Made by a program: the position numbers and the translations under genes
Source: DATJPY01 sp035506135
GTDB taxonomy: Bacteria; Myxococcota_A; UBA9160; PR03
DNA length: 14,542 bases
Direction: 5' to 3'
Assembly (NCBI GenBank): GCA_035506135.1
Contig: DATJPY010000035.1
Coordinates: 1 to 14,542, forward strand
The notes under the pieces: model-generated
Seen by the model: the letters and a program-made list of their open reading frames with translations, nothing else
Database searches by the model: none
What the model was told of the DNA's origin: nothing
Shown here: positions 6,623 through 12,556 of the stretch, in pieces
Numbering within the stretch: the first letter of the stretch is position 1
Layout: each line of letters starts with the position of its first letter

Positions 6623-7060
6623 GTGGCCGACGGCTGGCTGCTGCCGGTGCCCGGCGAGGACGACGCCCCCTTCTGGGAGGGCGCGCGCCGCGGCGAGCTG
6701 CTCGTCCAGCAGTGCACCGAGACCGGACGCCTGCTCTTCCCGCCGCGCGCGCGCAGCCCGTGGGCGCCGCACACCGAGCCGCGTTGGGTGCCGGTCTCCG
6801 GCCGCGGCGCGGTGTGGTCCTTCGCGGTGCCCCATCCGCCGCTGCTGGAGCCCTTCTCCGGGCTCGCGCCGTACAACGTGGTGGTGGTGGCCCTCGAGGA
6901 GGACCCCCGCGTCCGCCTGGTCGGGAACCTGGTGGCGCGTCCGGGCGGCGCGCTGAACGAGGTCGACCCGCGCTCGATCGAGATCGGCGCGCGCGTGCGC
7001 GTCCACTTCGAGCCCGTCGGCGACGGGATCCACCTGCCGCGCTGGATCCGCGACCCCTGA
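6623..7060 (+). CDS. DUF35 OB-fold protein, partner of the thiolase-like subunit
   Basis: A 145-residue protein of the DUF35 (ChsH2 C-terminal-like) family, which normally combines an N-terminal rubredoxin-like zinc ribbon with an OB-fold and binds a thiolase-like partner, helping to bind acyl-CoA. Residues 15-48 hold the helix-plus-ribbon region (APFWEGARRGELLVQQC, LLFPPRARSPW), and residues ~54-140 the OB-fold, with GRGAVWSFAVPHPP, APYNVVVVALEEDPRVRLVGNLV and GARVRVHFEP all typical. Only Cys31 of the usual four zinc cysteines remains: the others are Thr34 and residues around Ser45 and Ala48. The start is GTG at 6623, one base after the thiolase stop, with GGAGG at 6613-6617 serving as ribosome binding site. 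Tight coupling indicates a stoichiometric complex with the thiolase-like protein. Confidence 0.9.
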   Translation: MADGWLLPVPGEDDAPFWEGARRGELLVQQCTETGRLLFPPRARSPWAPHTEPRWVPVSGRGAVWSFAVPHPPLLEPFSGLAPYNVVVVALEEDPRVRLVGNLVARPGGALNEVDPRSIEIGARVRVHFEPVGDGIHLPRWIRDP

Positions 7061-7173
7061 GGCTCGGCGGGTGCGAGCTCGGCCTCACAAGATGGAGCGA
7101 ATTTAACGGGCCGCGGACAGCGACTGCTCCCGCGTCTGGCTATCGTCGTTTCGCCGATGGGGCGCGGTGTCCG

Positions 7174-7839
7174 ATGAATCTTCTACTCCTCGAGGACGAC
7201 CGGCGAACCGCCCGCGCAGTCACCCGCGGCCTGCGGGAGTCGGGTTACGAGGTCTCCGGAGCGGTGAGCTGCGGCGCCGCGCTCGAGCTGGTCGCCGCGC
7301 GGCGCTTCGACGCCGCGATCCTCGATCTGATGGTCCCCGGCGGCAGCGGCTACGACGTCCTCCGCGCCGTACGACAGCGCGAGCCCGATCTGCCCGTGCT
7401 GATCCTCACGGCGCGCGACGCCGTCGCGGATCGGATCGACGGCCTCGAGCGCGGCGCCGACGACTACCTGGTGAAGCCCTTCGCCTTCGCCGAGCTCCTG
7501 GCGCGCCTTCGCGCCCTTGAGCGACGAGCCGGAGGCCGAAGCGACCCGGTTCGCATCGGAATGCTCGAGATCGATCGCCTTCACCGCCGCGCGTCCCTCG
7601 GAGCCACGAGGCTCGATCTGACGCGGATCGAGTTCGACCTCCTGCTAGGGCTCGCCGAACGTCCCGGCGAGGTGCTGGGGCGGCGATACCTGCTCGATCT
7701 CGTCTGGGGCTACCGGTTCGAGCCGGGGACCAACGTCGTCGAGGTCCACGTCGCGCGCCTGCGCGGCAAGCTCGACGCCGCCGGCGCCGTCGGTCTGATC
7801 CGCACGGTGCGCGGGGTCGGCTATGTCGTCGATCGCTGA
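7174..7839 (+). CDS. OmpR/PhoB-type response regulator
   Basis: A 221-residue two-domain regulator of the CopR/CusR-like size class. The receiver domain (residues ~1-115) has all key residues: Asp8/Asp9 acidic pocket, Asp51 phosphorylation site (ILDLMVPGGSG), Thr79 and Lys101 (LVKPF). The C-terminal winged helix (residues ~127-221) carries LTRIEFDLLLGLAERPGEVLGR, NVVEVHVARLRGKLD and RTVRGVGYVV, the standard OmpR DNA-binding signature. The start ATG at 7174 is directly before the first receiver strand; the 113 bases upstream are non-coding and should hold the promoter. The sensor kinase gene begins 17 bases before this gene's stop, so the two are translationally coupled. Because an RND heavy-metal-type efflux system follows, it probably activates the downstream genes in response to metal or envelope stress; this is inferred from layout. 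Confidence 0.95.
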   Translation: MNLLLLEDDRRTARAVTRGLRESGYEVSGAVSCGAALELVAARRFDAAILDLMVPGGSGYDVLRAVRQREPDLPVLILTARDAVADRIDGLERGADDYLVKPFAFAELLARLRALERRAGGRSDPVRIGMLEIDRLHRRASLGATRLDLTRIEFDLLLGLAERPGEVLGRRYLLDLVWGYRFEPGTNVVEVHVARLRGKLDAAGAVGLIRTVRGVGYVVDR

Positions 7840-9334
7840 GGCCCTCGCCAGGAGATCCGCGCGCGTCGAAGTGCGGCTGGCGCTCGCGGTCGGTGGCTGC
7901 GCGGCGCTGCTGATGTCGCTCGCCCTGGCGCTGCTGCTCGCCTTCGCGGTGATGGAGTCGCTGGAGGAGAAGGACGCGGAGATCGCGCGCGAGGCCGACC
8001 TCGTCGCGACACACGGCGGGTTCGAGCTGCAGCTCCCGCGCGATCTCGTCTCGCGGATCCGCACGCGGTCGGGCGAGATCTCGGCGAGCTCGGGCGCGTG
8101 GCCGGCTTCCGGCGCAGCGGTGCAGGTGGGGATGTGGAGCGCGCTGCGGGCGTCGCCTCAGGACTACCTCGTGCGCTCGGTCGAGCGCAGCGACGGAACG
8201 GTCGTCGAGCTCGCGCTTCCTCTACACCACTTCGTCCACGAGCGCGGCGAGGTGATCCGGGCGGCGGCCGGCGTCCTGCTGGCGAGCCTGCTCGCCACCG
8301 CGGCCTTCGGGGTCTACGCCGCGCGGAAGGCGCTTGCGCCGCTCCGCGCCGCGACCCGCGCGGTCTCGCGCGTCGACGCGCAGCACCTCGACGCGAGGCT
8401 TCCGCTCCGGGCGACCGGGGACGACGTGGACGCGCTCTCCGCCGCCATCAACCAGGTGCTCGAGCGCCTCGAGTGGGCGTTCGACCGAATGGCCGCCTTC
8501 GGCGCCGATGTGGCTCACGAGCTGCGCACGCCGCTCAATCGGATGATCAACGCCGCAGAGGTCTCATTGCTCGCGGCCGACGGGGCGCCAGGCCGCGAGG
8601 ACGCGCTGGTCGTCGTGCACGATACGGCCGAGGAGATGGCGCGGCTGATCGATCAGCTCCTGCTCCTCGCGGGCGGCGAGGAAGGGCGGTTGGCGACCCG
8701 GTTCGAGTCGATCGACGTGGCGGCGCGGGTCGAGAGACTGGTGGAGCTCTACGAGCCGGTCGCGGACGCGGCCGGTCAGAAGCTCTCGTTCCGCGGAGCC
8801 CACGCGCCGATCCGCGCCGACGCGTCCCTGCTGGAGCGGGCGGTGGGCAACCTCATCGAGAACGCACTGCGCCATACACCGCGAGGCGGCGAGGTTCGGA
8901 TCGCGGTGGCAGGCACCGATCGGGGCTGCGAGCTCTCCGTCGACGACTCGGGCCCCGGCATCCCGGAGCCCGACCGGGAGCGGGTGTTCGAGCGCTTCGT
9001 CCGGCTCGACCCGGCCCGCCAGGAAGGAGGAGCGGGCCTCGGCCTCGCCATCGCGCGCATGATCGTCCGCCTGCACGGCGGGGAGATCGCCGCGACCGAG
9101 TCGGAGCTCGGCGGGGCGCGCTTCCTCATGCGGCTGCCGCGCAGCCCGGACGGCCACGGCGCGAGCCTTGACTTATGCTCGGGGCGCGCGATGCGGGTGG
9201 CGCGCGGGAGGGATCCGCGATGCGTTGGAGGGAAGGCCGAAGCAGCGACAACGTGGAGGACGAGCGCGGCGCGGGCGGCGGGTTCGGCGTACCCGGCGGC
9301 GGGATGCGAATCGGGCTCGGGGGCCTCGTGCTGA
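7823..9334 (+). CDS. Membrane sensor histidine kinase
   Basis: A 503-residue inner-membrane kinase partnering the preceding regulator. TM1 is residues ~17-45 and TM2 ~146-166, leaving a ~100-residue periplasmic sensing region; a HAMP linker follows (~167-220). The dimerisation domain has the phospho-accepting His232 (DVAHELRTPLNR). The ATPase domain shows the N box at NLIENALRHT (Asn347), DDSGPGIP (G1, residues 374-381), an F box (FERFVRLD) and GGAGLGLAIA (G2). Just before TM2 is a His cluster (His135, His136, His139, Glu140) that could bind metal, as in CopS/CusS-type sensors. The start overlaps the regulator gene by 17 bases. Kinase homology ends near residue 440; the final ~55 residues are Arg/Ala/Gly-rich without kinase features and run 115 bases into the peptidase gene, so the true C-terminus is doubtful. 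Confidence 0.93.
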   Translation: MSSIAEALARRSARVEVRLALAVGGCAALLMSLALALLLAFAVMESLEEKDAEIAREADLVATHGGFELQLPRDLVSRIRTRSGEISASSGAWPASGAAVQVGMWSALRASPQDYLVRSVERSDGTVVELALPLHHFVHERGEVIRAAAGVLLASLLATAAFGVYAARKALAPLRAATRAVSRVDAQHLDARLPLRATGDDVDALSAAINQVLERLEWAFDRMAAFGADVAHELRTPLNRMINAAEVSLLAADGAPGREDALVVVHDTAEEMARLIDQLLLLAGGEEGRLATRFESIDVAARVERLVELYEPVADAAGQKLSFRGAHAPIRADASLLERAVGNLIENALRHTPRGGEVRIAVAGTDRGCELSVDDSGPGIPEPDRERVFERFVRLDPARQEGGAGLGLAIARMIVRLHGGEIAATESELGGARFLMRLPRSPDGHGASLDLCSGRAMRVARGRDPRCVGGKAEAATTWRTSAARAAGSAYPAAGCESGSGASC

Positions 9335-10104
9335 TCGTGCTCGGCGCCTGGCTCTTCGGCGCCGATCCGATGACGCTGCTGCAGGTGCTGGGAGGTGGCG
9401 CTCCCGCGCAGTCTCCGAGCGGCTACCAGGAGCCCGGGACCGCCGCGCAGCCCGGTGGGCCGCAGGACGAGGGGGCCGAGTTCGTCTCGAAGATCCTGGC
9501 GAGCACCGAGGACACGTGGGCCGACGTCTTCCAGCGCGGCGGCGCGCGCTACGAGCCGCCCAAGCTGGTGCTCTTCAGCGAGGTCGTCCGCTCCGCCTGC
9601 GGCATGGCGCAGGGCGCCTCGGGTCCCTTCTACTGCCCGCGCGACCAGAAGGTGTACATCGACCTCGACTTCTACCGGCAGCTCCGCGACGAGTTCCACG
9701 CGCCGGGCGACTTCGCGCAGGCCTACGTGATCGCGCACGAGGTCGGGCACCACGTGCAGACGCTGATGGGCACCTCGCAGCGGGTGCGCGATCGCCAGAG
9801 CCAGTCGTCGCAGGCCGACGCCAATGCGTTGTCGGTGGCCCTCGAGCTGCAGGCCGACTGCTACGCCGGAGTCTGGGCCAACCGCGCGAACGCCTCGAGC
9901 CACCTGCTCGAGCCGGGCGACCTGGAGCAGGGCCTGCAGGCTGCCTCGGCGGTGGGAGACGACACCATCCAGAAGCGCTCGCGTGGCTACGTGGTGCCGG
10001 AGTCGTTCACGCACGGCAGCGCCCAGCAGCGCGTGACCTGGTTCCGCCGCGGCTTCGACAGCGGCGCGCTCGATCAGTGCGACACCTTCGGCTCCGGGGG
10101 ATGA
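9220..10104 (+). CDS. ypfJ: Neutral zinc metallopeptidase, YpfJ family
   Basis: A 294-residue membrane-anchored protein of the YpfJ (PF04228-type) family. The N-terminus MRWREGRSSDNVEDERG is the family's opening signature and sets the start at 9220, with GGAGGG at 9207-9212; an earlier ATG at 9175 lacks this logic. One transmembrane helix spans residues ~31-48, followed by a Pro/Gly/Gln-rich linker, so the catalytic domain should face the periplasm. That domain (residues ~85-290) contains the zinc-binding HEVGH (His173, Glu174, His177) within VIAHEVGHHVQTLMG and a probable third ligand, Glu209, in ELQADCYAG. Cys127/Cys139 and Cys214/Cys287 could form disulfides. The physiological substrates of this family are unknown. 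It lies between a sensor kinase and an efflux operon and overlaps the next start by four bases (ATGA), suggesting co-expression and possibly an envelope quality-control or metal-related role. Confidence 0.94.
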   Translation: MRWREGRSSDNVEDERGAGGGFGVPGGGMRIGLGGLVLIVLGAWLFGADPMTLLQVLGGGAPAQSPSGYQEPGTAAQPGGPQDEGAEFVSKILASTEDTWADVFQRGGARYEPPKLVLFSEVVRSACGMAQGASGPFYCPRDQKVYIDLDFYRQLRDEFHAPGDFAQAYVIAHEVGHHVQTLMGTSQRVRDRQSQSSQADANALSVALELQADCYAGVWANRANASSHLLEPGDLEQGLQAASAVGDDTIQKRSRGYVVPESFTHGSAQQRVTWFRRGFDSGALDQCDTFGSGG

Positions 10105-11504
10105 TGCGCGCCCTGCTGCCCGTAGCGGCAGCCTCTCTCGCCGCCTGCGTCCACTACGCGCCCGCTCCGGTCGATCCCGCGCGGGAGGCCTCGGCGTTCG
10201 CGGCGCGCCGGCTCGACGACCCGGGCCTGCAGGCCTGGCTGGCGACGGCGCCCGACGCGAGGCAGCCGCCGGTGTGGGACCTGCCGACACTCTCTCGCGT
10301 CGCCCTCTACTACAGCGCGGACCTCGACGTGGCGCGGGCCGAGCTGCACGCCTCCCAGGCGGCGATCGTGACCGCCGGCGCGCGGCCGAACCCGAGCATC
10401 TTCATACCCGCGTGGTACTCGTTCAATCCCGGACCGGGCTCGCCCTGGATCGTGAATCCGAGCTTCGACATCCCGATCGAGACGGCCGGCAAGCGCGAGC
10501 GGCGCATCGAGCAGGCGACCCACGTCTCCGAGGCCGCGCGCATCGATCTGGCCGCCGCGGCCTGGCGGGTGCGCAGCCGGGTTCGATCGGCGTTGCTCGA
10601 GCACCTGGTCGCGCTGCAGGCGCTCGACCTGGCGCGGGCCGACGCGGCGCTGCGCGCGGACTCGGTCCTCTTGCTGCGCGCGCGGCTCGCCGCGGGCGCC
10701 GTGCCGGGCACCGAGGTCTCGCGCGCGCAGCGCGAGGCGACGAGCGCCGCGCTGGCGGCGCGCCAGGCCGACGGCGCGGTCGCCTCGACGCGCGCGGTGC
10801 TCGCGGGTGCCCTCGGCGTCGCGCCGGAGGCGCTCGACGGGATCGATCTCGCGTGGACGCCGCTCGACGCGCCGCCGCCGGTCGCCGCGCTCCCCCGGCG
10901 CGACGTCCAGCGCGAGGCGCTGATCGAGCGGCTCGAGCTGCGCGGTGCGCTCGCCGACTACGCGGCTGCCGAGTCGGCGCTCGCGCTCGAGATCGCCAAG
11001 CAGTATCCGGATCTCCATCTCGGCCCCGGCTACCAGTACGACCAGGGCCAGCAGGAGTTCCAGATCGGAATCGGCGTCGAGCTCCCCATCTTCGATCGCC
11101 ACCAGGGTCCGATCGCCGAGGCCTTCGCCCGGCGCGAGGCCGCGGGTGCCAAGCTCCTCGCGGTGCAGGCCTCGATCGTGGCCGACCTCGAGGCGGCGCT
11201 GGCGAGCTACCGCGCCACGCGCGCCGCGCTCGACGATGCGGACGCGCTGCTCGAGCTGTCCCGCCAGCGCGAGCGGCAGGCCGAGCGAGCGTTCGACCTG
11301 GGCGAGGCGGACCGTCTCGACCTGGTGAGCGCGCGGGTCGAGCGCAACGACGCCGAGCGCACCCGGCTCGACGCGCTCGAGAAGACGGAGGCCGCGCTCG
11401 GCGCGCTCGAGGACACCGGCCAGCGGCCGCTCGACGCGGGCCTCGCGGCGCCGGAGGCGACCGAGACGAGCCCGCGCGCCGAGGCTGCGAGGCCGCTGCC
11501 TTGA
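10101..11504 (+). CDS. TolC/CzcC-type outer-membrane efflux lipoprotein
   Basis: A 467-residue outer-membrane factor forming the exit duct of a tripartite RND pump. The N-terminus has a lipoprotein signal, MMRALLPVAAASLAAC, with a LAAC lipobox and lipidated Cys16; the residue after it is Val, compatible with outer-membrane sorting. Two outer-membrane-efflux repeats are visible: one from ~60 to 235 (LSRVALYYSADLDVARAELH, then a PNPSIFIPAWYSF strand region and IPIETAGKRERRIEQA) and one from ~265 to 440 (QYPDLHLGPGYQYDQGQQEF, GVELPIFDRHQGPIAEA, RAFDLGEADRLDLVSAR). The second-repeat LPIFDRHQG motif is characteristic of CzcC-like proteins. The start ATG shares ATGA with the peptidase stop; a second ATG at 10104 is an alternative. 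The adaptor gene overlaps its stop by four bases. Confidence 0.93.
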   Translation: MMRALLPVAAASLAACVHYAPAPVDPAREASAFAARRLDDPGLQAWLATAPDARQPPVWDLPTLSRVALYYSADLDVARAELHASQAAIVTAGARPNPSIFIPAWYSFNPGPGSPWIVNPSFDIPIETAGKRERRIEQATHVSEAARIDLAAAAWRVRSRVRSALLEHLVALQALDLARADAALRADSVLLLRARLAAGAVPGTEVSRAQREATSAALAARQADGAVASTRAVLAGALGVAPEALDGIDLAWTPLDAPPPVAALPRRDVQREALIERLELRGALADYAAAESALALEIAKQYPDLHLGPGYQYDQGQQEFQIGIGVELPIFDRHQGPIAEAFARREAAGAKLLAVQASIVADLEAALASYRATRAALDDADALLELSRQRERQAERAFDLGEADRLDLVSARVERNDAERTRLDALEKTEAALGALEDTGQRPLDAGLAAPEATETSPRAEAARPLP

Positions 11505-12544
11505 GGCGGGTGGCTGGCCTGCTCGCCGTGCTCGCGCTCGCTGCCGGCTGCGGCGGGCGCGAGCGCGCTGCGCCGGGCGCAGCCCCGAGCGAGGCCTCGT
11601 CGCAGCGACAGCCGCCCGGTGTCACGCTCTCGCGCGAGCGCCAGGAGGCCGCGGGGCTCGAGCTGCGCACGCTCGCCGCGGCGAGCTGGCGCGCGGGACC
11701 CCGCGCGCCGGGCAGCGTCCTCGATCCCGTCCCGCTCGCGGCGCTGGCGGCCGAGCTCTCGACCGCCGAGGCTGCGCGCGATGCCTCGCGCGCCGAGCTC
11801 GCGCGCTCCCGCACGCTGAACGCCGACGCCTCCAATGTGTCGAAGCGATCGCTCGAGGCGGCGCAGGCGCAGTTCCGCGCCGACGACGATCACGCGCGCC
11901 TGGCCGGACGCCAGCTCGCCATGAGCTGGGGGCGAGGCATCGCCGCGCTCTCCGGACCGGATCGAGAGGCCCTCGTCGCGGGCCTCGTCGACGGTCGGAT
12001 CGCGATGGCGCGCGTCGATCTGCCGGCCGGCGAGCTTGCGGATGCAGCCGGCCCGCCGGGCGCGGGCTCGAGCGCGAGCGCGCCGCCGCTCGAGCCCGTC
12101 GCGGGCTGGGTCAGCGTGCTCGGCAGCGACGCCCCGCCGGTCGCGGCGGCGGCGATCGAGGAGGCGCCCGCGGTGAATCCCGAGCTGCCCGGCCGCGGCT
12201 TCCTGCTCCGCTTCGAGCCCGCCGGGCCGCGGCTGCGGCCCGGCGCCGCCGTGAGCGCGCGCCTCGAGCTCGCCGGCGAGCCGCGACACGGCGTGGTGAT
12301 CCCGCGCGAGGCGCTCGTGCGCTTCGGCGGCCTGGCGTGGGCCTACGTGAGGCGGGACGGCGACCGCTTCGAGCGCCTCGCCGTACCGCTCGACGCGCCC
12401 ACCGACGACGGCTGGTTCTGCGACGCGCGCTTCGCACCGGGTGACGAGGTGATCGTCACCGGCGCGCAGCTTCTTCTCGGCGAGGAGCAGCGCGAGCGAC
12501 TGCAGCTCGGCATCGAGGGGGATCCCGCCGGTGGCGAGAACTAG
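11501..12544 (+). CDS. RND periplasmic adaptor lipoprotein, short form without visible lipoyl domain
   Basis: A 347-residue membrane-fusion protein linking the RND pump and outer-membrane factor. TTG at 11501 (sharing TTGA with the previous stop) gives MRRVAGLLAVLALAAGC, a good lipoprotein signal with two arginines and lipidated Cys17; the GTG at 11510 would lose the charged start. After a flexible linker (~20-40), residues ~80-143 form a predicted alpha-hairpin (AALAAELSTAEAARDASRAEL; SLEAAQAQFRADDDHARLAG). Later come beta-rich parts and a CusB/CzcB-like end: GAAVSARLELAGEPRHGVVIPREALV, WAYVRRDGDRFERLAV, and PGDEVIVTGAQLLLGEEQRERL. I cannot see the paired glycine-containing lipoyl half-motifs that normally flank the hairpin. 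Close variants of this short type are, from memory, found with similar RND pumps in other proteobacteria. Metal ligands such as Met or His clusters are also missing, so the transported ion is not indicated. Confidence 0.86.
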   Translation: MRRVAGLLAVLALAAGCGGRERAAPGAAPSEASSQRQPPGVTLSRERQEAAGLELRTLAAASWRAGPRAPGSVLDPVPLAALAAELSTAEAARDASRAELARSRTLNADASNVSKRSLEAAQAQFRADDDHARLAGRQLAMSWGRGIAALSGPDREALVAGLVDGRIAMARVDLPAGELADAAGPPGAGSSASAPPLEPVAGWVSVLGSDAPPVAAAAIEEAPAVNPELPGRGFLLRFEPAGPRLRPGAAVSARLELAGEPRHGVVIPREALVRFGGLAWAYVRRDGDRFERLAVPLDAPTDDGWFCDARFAPGDEVIVTGAQLLLGEEQRERLQLGIEGDPAGGEN

Positions 12545-12547
12545 CTC

Positions 12548-12551
12548 GAGG
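12548..12551 (+). promoter_or_regulatory. Ribosome binding site supporting a CTG start of the RND pump gene
   Basis: GAGG ends five bases before CTG at 12557. Together with the conserved N-terminal amphipathic helix encoded right after it, this is the main reason for choosing the unusual CTG start. The motif is short, so support is moderate. Confidence 0.4.
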
Positions 12552-12556
12552 CCGCC

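Noticed and set aside
4027..6876. Minus-strand open frame of 949 codons across the ADC-like, small exported and thiolase genes
   Set aside because: It spans several well-supported genes on both strands, is low-complexity and Arg/Ala/Pro/His-rich, and carries no recognisable domain.
7062..7078. Possible terminator hairpin after the DUF35 gene (GCTCG / CGAGC, 7-base loop)
   Set aside because: The stem is only five bases and no T-tract follows, so it does not look like an intrinsic terminator.
7102..7146. Possible promoter upstream of the response regulator (TTTAAC or TATCGT as -10)
   Set aside because: Neither candidate has a matching -35 at proper spacing; a promoter is likely in this 113-base gap but cannot be located by eye.
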